9,966 nucleotides of DNA, taken from NCBI GenBank assembly GCA_017472105.1, contig JAFUQY010000069.1:1-9966 (forward strand), written 5' to 3'. Below, piece after piece: positions 1-5,852 of the stretch. Position 1 is the first letter of the stretch; each line of letters begins with the position of its first letter. The DNA comes from Clostridia bacterium. GTDB lineage: Bacteria > Bacillota_A > Clostridia > Oscillospirales > CAG-272. The translations under genes were made by a program, and so were the position numbers. The notes beneath the pieces were generated by a model. It was not told the origin of the DNA and made no database searches. It saw only the letters and a list, made by a program, of their open reading frames with translations.

Positions 1-2
1 AA

Positions 3-1094
3 GGCATGTGGCAGGTGACGCTGCTGACGGATCTTGATATCCCTTACGGTATGCGGGACGGAAGTGCATCCATGCCGGAAATGACCCTCACGGATGAGGA
101 CGGCGATACCTGTACGCTGACTTTCAGCGGCGGCTCCGATCAGCTGAGCTATTACAAAGGCTATGCGGACTTCCGGGGCAGCGGGGACTACACACTCACA
201 CTGTACGGCGAGGACTATCCGATGACGATGAAATCCATTGAGAACACAGACTGGGCGAATTACAGCTTTCCCGTGTCCGACGGCTTGACCGTGGTCGCAT
301 TCCCGATGTCCGTGGGCAGCCGGTATCTCGTGTTTGACGTAATCCTCGAGCCGGAAAGCGAGGAAATGGCGTACTGGGCACAGAACAGCAAGTATATCCA
401 ATATACGCCCCATGAAGTGACGGTAACGGATATTGAAGGCAATGTATTCTATGTATCGGGTGTCTACGGACATGGCATCCCGATTCCCGAATCCGAGAAG
501 GAGCACGGCATCAATTCTCTGCTTCAGTTCAAGATGGAGTATGTGCTGGATATGATCGACTATCCGACGCTCCCGGTGGAAAAAATTGAAATCGGGAAGA
601 TCGATGTCGAGTTCGAGGGGCAGAAAGACGCTCCCGTCCGCAGATACACAATCCCCCAGCTTGGCGAAACCGTTTCCGCACAGAATCTTCCCGACGGAGG
701 CGTATTCTATGACGACCACGGAATCCGACTGGTGTTCGACCATGCGGAAACCTGTATCGATGAAGGAAACAACGCATACTGTGTGAATTTCCACGGAACA
801 GTCGATTGTGATTTCTCCGAAAACGTCAGCAATCCTGTGACGATGGCAGGATATATTCCCGCAAAAGAAGCTGCGGAAGACAATGATGAATTGACCATCG
901 GCGGCTCTTTCCATTTCAGTGAGGATACTTCCTTCCGGTACAGGTGTTTCATTCTCGGCAGCGGTGACAGGAAAAAGAAAGTCATGAATGCCGCGTTCGG
1001 GGACGAAATCGGTATGAAACTGGCTTCCTTACAGCTCACATTCAATGCCGGCTGGACAATCGATTTCACCGCACCCAGTTTCCCAACCGAATAA
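3..1094 (+). CDS. Unrecognised beta-rich acidic protein, probably 5'-truncated by the window edge
   Basis: I do not recognise this protein. The frame is open to the left edge; the first ATG is at 6-8, preceded by only five bases, so I cannot see whether a ribosome binding site exists. From that ATG the product would be 362 residues. It has no signal peptide or membrane helix. It opens inside what looks like beta-strand sequence (alternating hydrophobic residues, many Asp/Glu, Tyr and Gly), so a missing N-terminal part is likely. Aromatic and acidic residues are frequent throughout and cysteines are few. The pattern resembles extracellular beta-sandwich domains, such as the C-terminal parts of clostridial anti-sigma or surface proteins, but this is a weak guess. 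It ends with TAA at 1092-1094, five bases before the A-tract of a bidirectional terminator, and converges on potD. Coding status is well supported by length; function is unknown. Confidence 0.8.
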   Translation, partial: GMWQVTLLTDLDIPYGMRDGSASMPEMTLTDEDGDTCTLTFSGGSDQLSYYKGYADFRGSGDYTLTLYGEDYPMTMKSIENTDWANYSFPVSDGLTVVAFPMSVGSRYLVFDVILEPESEEMAYWAQNSKYIQYTPHEVTVTDIEGNVFYVSGVYGHGIPIPESEKEHGINSLLQFKMEYVLDMIDYPTLPVEKIEIGKIDVEFEGQKDAPVRRYTIPQLGETVSAQNLPDGGVFYDDHGIRLVFDHAETCIDEGNNAYCVNFHGTVDCDFSENVSNPVTMAGYIPAKEAAEDNDELTIGGSFHFSEDTSFRYRCFILGSGDRKKKVMNAAFGDEIGMKLASLQLTFNAGWTIDFTAPSFPTE

Positions 1095-1098
1095 ACGC

Positions 1099-1297
1099 AA
1101 AAAAGGTCTGCCGCATTCAGATAAAGATGCACAAACATTCGTAGGGGACGGCGCCCCGACGTCCCGCAACAAAGGATTACGGACATATAAAATGTCTTAA
1201 TCCAATGTAACGGGACGTCGAGGGCGCCGTCCCCTACAATTGTTTGGATGTCTTACCGTATAAGGTTCTGATTGCGGCAGACCCTTGTTCTTTTTTT
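1099..1297. terminator. Bidirectional rho-independent terminator with a repeat nested in its loop
   Basis: Outer arms GGTCTGCCGCATTCAGA (1105-1121) and TCTGATTGCGGCAGACC (1267-1283) pair over 17 nt with one mismatch. Six A (1099-1104) precede the left arm and seven T (1291-1297) follow the right arm a few bases on, so each strand reads as stem plus U-tract. This fits termination of both convergent genes, the one ending at 1094 and potD ending at 1303. The unusual part is the 145 nt between the arms, filled by a second long inverted repeat. Confidence 0.75.
1125..1253. repeat. Long near-perfect palindromic intergenic repeat (MITE/REP-like)
   Basis: The left arm 1125-1188 and right arm 1192-1253 are near-complete reverse complements; the best-conserved core, GTAGGGGACGGCGCCC, lies at 1141-1156. 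Small indels and mismatches occur near 1157, 1167-1174 and 1180, and the central loop is only a few bases. The transcript would form a rod-like hairpin of about 60 bp. It has no coding capacity and no transposase. The core resembles short GC-rich palindromes I know to be dispersed between genes in gut clostridia; that it is dispersed in this genome is inference, as only one copy is in the window. Confidence 0.7.
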
Positions 1298-1302
1298 CGG
1301 TC

Positions 1303-2409
1303 TCAGTCAGCGAGAAGAATCTCTTCCCACAGCTTCTCGTAGTAGGAGCGGATTTCCACGTCAATGTCATGGAAGTATTCCGTCTTCGGGAGGGATGCGG
1401 CGTCGGGATAGAGGATTTCGTTCTGGTAGTAGGTGTAGTCGGGGTTTTCAACAACTGCCGTGTTCGGGGACGCGTAGCAGATGTATTCCGCGTTGGCGAG
1501 CGCGACTTCGGGCTCCATGAGGAAGTTGATGTACAGCATCGCGGCGTTGTAGTTCTGTGCATTTGCGGGAACGCATACGCTGTCGATGAAGATGTTCGTG
1601 CCTTCCTTCGGGTAAACGAACGCGAGATCGGGATTGTTTTCCTGCATCGTCAGGAAGTCGCCGGCATAATAGGGTGCGATTGCGGCATTTTCGCCTTCCA
1701 TTTTGTTGAAGACTTCGTCCATGACGCGCGCCTGAAGTACGGCGTTCTGTTCCTTGAGCTTTGCGGCTGCGGTGTCCCAGTCGGCTTTGTCGGTGGTGTT
1801 CAGATCAATGCCGAGCAGGAACTGGGAAATTGCGAATGCGTCGCGCGGGTTGTTGAAGGTGAGGATGTTGTCCGCGTACCTGGAATCCCACATCACGGAC
1901 CAGGAGTCGGGCGTGCCTTCCACCATTGTGGTGTTGTAGATCATGCCGACGAGCCCCACGGAATAGGGAACGCTGTATTCGTTGTTCGCGTCGAAGAAGA
2001 GGTTCTTGTACTGCTCGTCGATGAGGTCGTAGTTGGTGAGTCTGGAGAAATCGAGCTTCTGGAGCATGTTTTCGTTCACGAGACGCTCGATCATGTAGTC
2101 GGAGGGAATGACGATGTCATAGGAAACCGCACCGGACTTGAGCTTGGCGTACATGGCTTCGTTGGATTCGTAGTTCATGTAGTTGACCTTGATGCCGGTG
2201 AGCTCCTCAAATGCGGCGTTGACGTCAAAGGAGCCTTCGCTTCCGTCGGAGATGTACACACCCCAGTTGAAGACGTTGAGCGTGGTGCCCTCGTATTCGC
2301 GGGTGTACTCGGCGCGGGGCTCGGTGAGGGTGGAATTCGTGCCGCCGCAGGAGGTGAGAGGAACAGCCATAAGCAGAGCCGCCATAAGAGCGGAGAGGAT
2401 TTTTTTCAT
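1303..2409 (-). CDS. potD: Spermidine/putrescine ABC transporter substrate-binding lipoprotein PotD
   Basis: This 368-residue protein captures extracellular polyamines and delivers them to the PotB/PotC channel. The N-terminus is a lipoprotein signal (KK, hydrophobic core, lipobox LTSC with Cys21), so it should be lipid-anchored outside the membrane. The mature part carries PotD landmarks: an NWGVY strand, YESNEAMYAKLKSG, PSDYMIE, SVPYSVG near the hinge, and a final IRSYYEKLW helix. Compared from memory with E. coli PotD, the ligand-cage acid in TDDARE is changed (NNPRDA here), Trp229 aligns with Tyr and Trp255 with Phe, while the following Asp (IDS) is kept. The substrate is therefore a polyamine, but which one is open. 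The start is supported by AAAGGT about ten bases upstream. It is the last gene of potABCD, 35 nt after potC, and ends just before the bidirectional terminator. Confidence 0.95.
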   Translation of the reverse strand: MKKILSALMAALLMAVPLTSCGGTNSTLTEPRAEYTREYEGTTLNVFNWGVYISDGSEGSFDVNAAFEELTGIKVNYMNYESNEAMYAKLKSGAVSYDIVIPSDYMIERLVNENMLQKLDFSRLTNYDLIDEQYKNLFFDANNEYSVPYSVGLVGMIYNTTMVEGTPDSWSVMWDSRYADNILTFNNPRDAFAISQFLLGIDLNTTDKADWDTAAAKLKEQNAVLQARVMDEVFNKMEGENAAIAPYYAGDFLTMQENNPDLAFVYPKEGTNIFIDSVCVPANAQNYNAAMLYINFLMEPEVALANAEYICYASPNTAVVENPDYTYYQNEILYPDAASLPKTEYFHDIDVEIRSYYEKLWEEILLAD

Positions 2410-2444
2410 GTATGTGTTACCTTTCGTGGTTGGTGAGATGGGAG

Positions 2445-3248
2445 TTACTTCTGCTCCTTCTTCTCCGCGCGCATCTGGCTGATGTTCACGACGAGCAGCA
2501 GCACGAGCACGGTCAAAAAGATCAGCGAGGACAGGGCGTACATATCCGGCTTGACGGTCTTCTTGGTCATGGAGAAAATCAGGAGCGGGAGGGTCTGGAA
2601 GCTGGAACCGGTGGTGTAATAGCTGATGACGAAGTCGTCGAGGGAAAGCGTGAACGACATGAGTGCGCCTGACATGATGCCGGGCATGATCGCGGGCATG
2701 ACAACCTTGAAGAACGCCTGAATCGGTGTGGAGCCGAGGTCCTGCGCCGCCTGCATGAGGTACGGGTCGGTCTGGTTCAGCTTCGGGAGCACGTTCAGGA
2801 TCACGTAGGGCAGGTTGAACGTCACGTGGGCGATCAGGAGCGTGCCGAACGAGAGGGAATTGGACAGACCCAGCAGACGTCCGACGAAGACGAAGAGGAG
2901 CATGAGGGACACGCCCGTTACGATGTCGGGGTTCATCATGGGGATGTTGGTGACCATGTCAAGGGTGTTCTTCCACGCCTTGTTTTTCACGTAGTAGATG
3001 TAAACCGCCGCCGCTGTGCCGATGACGGTCGCGATGAGGGCGGATGTGACTGCTAAAATGAGGGTGTTCTGGAGTGCCGTGATGGTATTGGAGGACGAGA
3101 AGAGCTCCCGGTACCATTTCAGCGAGAATCCCTGGAAGACGGAGGTGCTTTTCGCCGAGTTGAAGGAGAAGAACACCATCACGAGCAGGGGTGCGTACAG
3201 GAGGATGTAGATCAGTGCGATGAAGACATTGCCGACGGCTTTTTTCAT
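2445..3248 (-). CDS. potC: Spermidine/putrescine ABC transporter permease PotC
   Basis: This 267-residue inner-membrane permease forms the polyamine channel with PotB. About six hydrophobic segments are visible, the first at residues 8-28 (VFIALIYILLYAPLLVMVFF), followed by the typical SFNSAKS turn and a KWYRELF segment. The cytoplasmic EAA loop that docks on the ATPase is at residues 166-172 as QAAQDLG, with Gln in place of the first Glu, then FFKVVMPAIMPG. The C-terminus is short and basic (RAEKKEQK). Length matches E. coli PotC. The start ATG follows an excellent AAGGAGGT site seven bases away; that site overlaps the potB stop codon, giving a 12 nt intergenic gap that implies cotranscription and coupling. 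Confidence 0.96.
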   Translation of the reverse strand: MKKAVGNVFIALIYILLYAPLLVMVFFSFNSAKSTSVFQGFSLKWYRELFSSSNTITALQNTLILAVTSALIATVIGTAAAVYIYYVKNKAWKNTLDMVTNIPMMNPDIVTGVSLMLLFVFVGRLLGLSNSLSFGTLLIAHVTFNLPYVILNVLPKLNQTDPYLMQAAQDLGSTPIQAFFKVVMPAIMPGIMSGALMSFTLSLDDFVISYYTTGSSFQTLPLLIFSMTKKTVKPDMYALSSLIFLTVLVLLLVVNISQMRAEKKEQK

Positions 3249-3260
3249 GACGGAACCTCC

Positions 3261-4082
3261 TTATACGTAGAGATTGCTTCCCTCGTCCCCGGCGAACTTT
3301 TTCATGACCGCCATGGAGATGAGGATGAGCACCATGAGCACCAGCGACAGGGCGGCACCCATGTTGTAGTTGTAGAGCGACTGGATCTGCTTTTCGATTG
3401 CGTCACCGACGAGCATGATCTTGCCGCCGAGCTTCTGGCTGATGTAGAACGTGCTCACGGAGGGAACGAACACCATCGTGAAGCCGGAGACGACGCCGGG
3501 CATGGACATGGGGAGGATGACGCGGCGCAGCTTGGACCATCCGTTGGAACCGAGGTCTTCCGCGGCCTCAAGGAGACTGGGATCGATCTTGGACATAACG
3601 GAGTAGATGGGCAGGATCATGTAGGGGATGTAGTTGTAGATCATACCGAAGATGACCGCCCCGGGGGTACCGATCATTTTCAGCGGTTCGATGCCGAAGT
3701 TTGCGAGGAAGTTGTTGATGATGCCGTTTCTCTCGAGGATGTTCATCCACGAATAGGTACGGATCAGGAGGTTCATCCACATGGGAAGCATGACGAGCAT
3801 CATCATGATGCGCTGGGCGTTTTCCTTCTTCCGGCTCATGAGGTACGCGAAGGGGTAGGAAATGAGCAGGGTAATGACGGTTGCGATGAAGGAATATTCA
3901 ATGGAGATCCAGAAGACCTCCTTGTAGTCTGCGAGTGCTTTGATGTTGCTGAGGGTCCAGTTTCCGTCCGCGTCGGTGAAGGAGTAGTACACAACGATGA
4001 GCAGGGGCACGATGATGAAAATCGCGGCCCAGACGATGTACGGCGCACCGAGGAGACGCTGACCGAGAGTTCGTTTTTTCAC
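3261..4082 (-). CDS. potB: Spermidine/putrescine ABC transporter permease PotB (GTG start)
   Basis: This 273-residue membrane permease is the partner of PotC. I place the start at a GTG (4082-4080, VKKRTLGQRLLG) because AAGGGGG lies six bases upstream and overlaps the potA stop. The frame is open further upstream to an ATG at 4274, but those 64 residues are Arg/Ser-rich and overlap potA, so they are not real. Hydrophobic segments begin at residues 13-33; the EAA docking loop is at 172-178 (EAAEDLG), followed by RRVILPMSMPG. PotB family signatures such as LPMWMNLLIRTYSW (99-112) and YNYIPYMILPIY (149-160) are present. Length agrees with known PotB proteins. The gap to potA is 11 nt, so it is translated from the same message. 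Confidence 0.95.
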   Translation of the reverse strand: MKKRTLGQRLLGAPYIVWAAIFIIVPLLIVVYYSFTDADGNWTLSNIKALADYKEVFWISIEYSFIATVITLLISYPFAYLMSRKKENAQRIMMMLVMLPMWMNLLIRTYSWMNILERNGIINNFLANFGIEPLKMIGTPGAVIFGMIYNYIPYMILPIYSVMSKIDPSLLEAAEDLGSNGWSKLRRVILPMSMPGVVSGFTMVFVPSVSTFYISQKLGGKIMLVGDAIEKQIQSLYNYNMGAALSLVLMVLILISMAVMKKFAGDEGSNLYV

Positions 4083-4088
4083 GGTATG

Positions 4089-4095
4089 CCCCCTT
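4089..4095 (-). promoter_or_regulatory. potB ribosome binding site that fixes the GTG start
   Basis: On the minus strand AAGGGGG occupies 4095-4089 and overlaps the potA stop TAA (4096-4094). It sits six bases before the GTG at 4082. No comparable site precedes the distant in-frame ATG at 4274, which lies inside potA. Confidence 0.75.
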
Positions 4096-5224
4096 ACTCT
4101 TCTTCTTCGTCTGCGGGCAGCTCGCTCATCTGATCCATTTCGTCGGAGTAGCTGCTGTAGTCGCCGTAGAGACCGCTGTATTTGGATTTCTTCATGACAT
4201 GGATGGCGTCCGGTTCGATGAAGAGACCGACTTCCTGACCTTCGGCTGCGTAGTCCGTGGTCTGGATCATCCACTTGAAGCCGCCGATGTCGACGATGAT
4301 TTCGTAATGCACGCCGAGGAAGGTGACGGAGGTTACGATCCCCTTGACCATGCCGTCCGCGGGCTTGACGATATCCACGTCTTCGGGGCGGACTACGACG
4401 TCAACCGGTTCGTTCGGGGCAAATCCGGAGTCGAGACAGCGGAATTCCCTGCCGGAGAAGTACGCACGGTAATCCGCACGCATCACGCCGTCGAGGATGT
4501 TGGATTCGCCGATGAAGTCTGCGACGAAGGCGTTTTCCGGTTCGTTGTAGATGTCAATCGGAGAGCCGATCTGCTGGATCTTGCCCTCGTTCATGACAAC
4601 GACGGTGTCGGACATGGACAGCGCTTCTTCCTGGTCGTGGGTGACGAAGATGAAGGTGATGCCGAGTGCCTTCTGGATGTTCTTGAGTTCGTTCTGCATG
4701 TCCTTGCGGAGCTTGAGGTCCAGTGCGGCAAGCGGTTCGTCAAGGAGCAGTACCTTCGGCTTGAGGATCAGTGCACGTGCGATTGCGACGCGCTGCTGCT
4801 GACCGCCGGAGAGTTTGGAGATATTCCGCTTTTCGAATCCCTCGAGGTTCACGAGCGTGAGCATTTCGGACACGCGCTGTTTGATTTCCGCCTCGGGAAC
4901 ATGACGGACGCGGAGCCCGTATGCGATGTTGTCGAATACATTGTAGTTCGGGAAAAGCGCGTAACGCTGAAAAATGGTGTTGACCTCACGCTTGTACGCA
5001 GGAACACCATTCATGTTTTTCGAGTCAAAAAACACTTCTCCCGCGTCAGGTTCGAGAAATCCCGCGATGATGCGCAGCGTTGTGGTTTTGCCGCAGCCGG
5101 ACGAGCCGAGCAGTGTGACAAATTCCCCGTTGCCGATGGAAAGATTGAGATCATCCAGAACTTTATCCCCGTCGAATGTCACGGTAATGTTTTTCAATTC
5201 AATGATATTTTTTTTGTTATCCAT
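4094..5224 (-). CDS. potA: Spermidine/putrescine ABC transporter ATP-binding protein PotA
   Basis: This 376-residue cytoplasmic ATPase powers polyamine import through PotB/PotC. From MDNKKN the motifs run in order: Walker A GSSGCGKT (40-47), Q-loop Gln86 in [10 protein letters not shown], signature LSGGQ (138-142), Walker B LLLDEP (Asp163, Glu164), D-loop ALD (168-170) and switch His197 in VTHDQEE. The rest is a C-terminal TOBE-type regulatory domain containing [11 protein letters not shown]. All catalytic residues are intact. I chose ATG 5224-5222 because AAAGGGGG lies nine bases upstream; the in-frame ATG at 5233 abuts that site, and one at 5293 has no site. The protein ends in a strongly acidic tail (LPADEEEE), which I regard as lineage-specific. 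It is the first gene of the operon and has a promoter far upstream at 5637-5609. Confidence 0.96.
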   Translation of the reverse strand: MDNKKNIIELKNITVTFDGDKVLDDLNLSIGNGEFVTLLGSSGCGKTTTLRIIAGFLEPDAGEVFFDSKNMNGVPAYKREVNTIFQRYALFPNYNVFDNIAYGLRVRHVPEAEIKQRVSEMLTLVNLEGFEKRNISKLSGGQQQRVAIARALILKPKVLLLDEPLAALDLKLRKDMQNELKNIQKALGITFIFVTHDQEEALSMSDTVVVMNEGKIQQIGSPIDIYNEPENAFVADFIGESNILDGVMRADYRAYFSGREFRCLDSGFAPNEPVDVVVRPEDVDIVKPADGMVKGIVTSVTFLGVHYEIIVDIGGFKWMIQTTDYAAEGQEVGLFIEPDAIHVMKKSKYSGLYGDYSSYSDEMDQMSELPADEEEE

Positions 5225-5233
5225 TTTTTGCAT

Positions 5234-5241
5234 CCCCCTTT
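5234..5241 (-). promoter_or_regulatory. potA ribosome binding site
   Basis: AAAGGGGG on the minus strand, nine bases before the ATG at 5224. It rules out the ATG at 5233-5231, which directly abuts the site, and makes the longer 399-residue reading from 5293 unlikely. Confidence 0.75.
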
Positions 5242-5335
5242 GCGGCAAAAGACCACGTATAGCCGTATTACAGCCCTGCGCGAACCCACACACCGGCTAA
5301 TCACAGCCCCCGCAAAGAGTGTGTTGCAGATCGGA

Positions 5336-5350
5336 GTCCGCGGACGTCCG
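5336..5350. repeat. Two overlapping perfect palindromes in the potA leader
   Basis: GTCCGCGGAC (5336-5345) and CGGACGTCCG (5341-5350) are both perfect 10 bp palindromes sharing five bases. A perfect 12 bp palindrome ATGCAGCTGCAT lies close by at 5372-5383, and TCTCA (5366-5370) can pair with TGAGA (5392-5396). Together they would give the potA leader RNA several competing hairpins. Confidence 0.4.
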
Positions 5351-5608
5351 ACTGCAGCCGTGATTTCTCAGATGCAGCTGCATGGTTATACATGAGATGC
5401 ATCCCGGTTCTATTAAAACTGTCGGGTGTGAACATCAGGATAATTCAATTCCGCTGAATCTGAATTCTGCCGTGCTTTATGCTTTACACCGCGGCTGCTG
5501 ACCAGTCCGGGGGTATATTTTACGGCACGGCGGCTGATGTTTTTGGAATTCCGGAATCCTTTGCGAAGCCGGAAACGTCAGCACAGATGCAAAAATCGTG
5601 CAATAAAT

Positions 5609-5637
5609 ATTATACTATGTTTTTATGGGGTTGTAAA
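5609..5637 (-). promoter_or_regulatory. Sigma-A promoter for the potABCD operon
   Basis: On the minus strand, TTTACA (5637-5632) is the -35 and TATAAT (5614-5609) the -10, separated by 17 bases. The -35 matches the consensus at five of six positions. Transcription would begin near 5602, about 380 nt before the potA ATG. I found no equally good pair closer to potA. Confidence 0.65.
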
Positions 5638-5645
5638 GGGTTTTT

Positions 5646-5660
5646 TTGCATTTTATGCAA
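5646..5660. promoter_or_regulatory. Perfect inverted repeat upstream of the potA promoter (possible operator)
   Basis: TTGCAT-TTT-ATGCAA is a perfect 6+6 inverted repeat located eight bases upstream of the potA -35. A related but weaker pair of TGCA half-sites lies at 5588-5602, across the predicted start of transcription. The placement on both sides of the promoter is compatible with a regulator binding site; no regulator gene is in the window. Confidence 0.3.
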
Positions 5661-5754
5661 TATTGGGCGGGAGAATTTAAAAATTCACAGTGTTTTCCGC
5701 GGAACAGCGGGGTCCGGTGGCTTTGCGTGCGTTTTCTGTCAGCGGCGCCTGCGG

Positions 5755-5764
5755 ATCGGCCGAT
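5755..5764. promoter_or_regulatory. Palindrome next to the EF-G-like gene's promoter
   Basis: ATCGGCCGAT is a perfect 10 bp palindrome ending five bases upstream of the -35 at 5770. It could be a repressor or activator half-turn site; this is position-based inference only. Confidence 0.25.
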
Positions 5765-5769
5765 TTTTC

Positions 5770-5798
5770 TTGACGCGGCAGAGCGGATGTAGTATAAT
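5770..5798 (+). promoter_or_regulatory. Sigma-A promoter for the EF-G/TetM-like gene
   Basis: TTGACG (5770-5775) and TATAAT (5793-5798) are separated by exactly 17 bases, close to the ideal vegetative promoter. Transcription should start near 5805, giving a leader of about 48 nt. Confidence 0.85.
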
Positions 5799-5813
5799 AT
5801 ATAAAAATTTCGA

Positions 5814-5847
5814 TGAGGATTTTTAAAAATCCCGCCTCACCGGAGGT
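5814..5847 (+). promoter_or_regulatory. Leader with competing hairpins around the Shine-Dalgarno site
   Basis: The SD core GGAGG (5842-5846) lies six bases before the ATG. GCCTC (5834-5838) can pair with GAGGT (5843-5847) over a four-base loop and hide the SD. Alternatively CCTCA (5835-5839) can pair with TGAGG (5814-5818) around the self-complementary GGATTTTTAAAAATCC (5817-5832), which would leave the SD free. The two pairings share CCTC and exclude each other. Pairing is seen in the sequence; a regulatory role is inference. Confidence 0.4.
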
Positions 5848-5852
5848 ACAGT

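Larger units (their letters stand above)
5225..5852. other. Divergent intergenic region between potA and the EF-G-like gene
   Basis: These 628 bases hold no convincing gene. Visible contents are a minus-strand promoter at 5637-5609, a long potA leader (about 5602-5225) with several perfect palindromes, an AT-rich centre (about 5590-5690), and the plus-strand promoter and short leader of the EF-G-like gene (5770-5852). A 115-codon plus-strand reading frame across 5479-5826 runs through both promoters, has no ribosome binding site and is probably chance. A 44-codon minus-strand frame at 5435-5301 also lacks a site. Confidence 0.6.

Noticed and set aside
1285..2436. A 383-codon plus-strand frame opposite potD (and a 398-codon one opposite potA at 4199-5395)
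   Set aside because: Both are antisense shadows produced by the GC-biased codons of potD and potA; they are rich in Val, Gly, Asp and His without any fold-like pattern, and lack ribosome binding sites.
3261..4274. The longer 337-residue reading of potB
   Set aside because: The extra 64 residues overlap potA, are Arg/Ser-rich, and lack an SD; the GTG at 4082 has a good site and gives the family's normal length.
5301..5435. A 44-codon minus-strand upstream frame in the potA leader, considered as a polyamine-sensing leader peptide
   Set aside because: No Shine-Dalgarno sequence precedes its ATG, there is no regulatory codon run, and it ends 76 bases before the potA start.
5479..5826. A 115-codon plus-strand reading frame in the intergenic region
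   Set aside because: It runs through the promoters of both divergent genes, has no ribosome binding site, and its composition (scattered Cys, Phe and Arg) does not resemble a folded protein.
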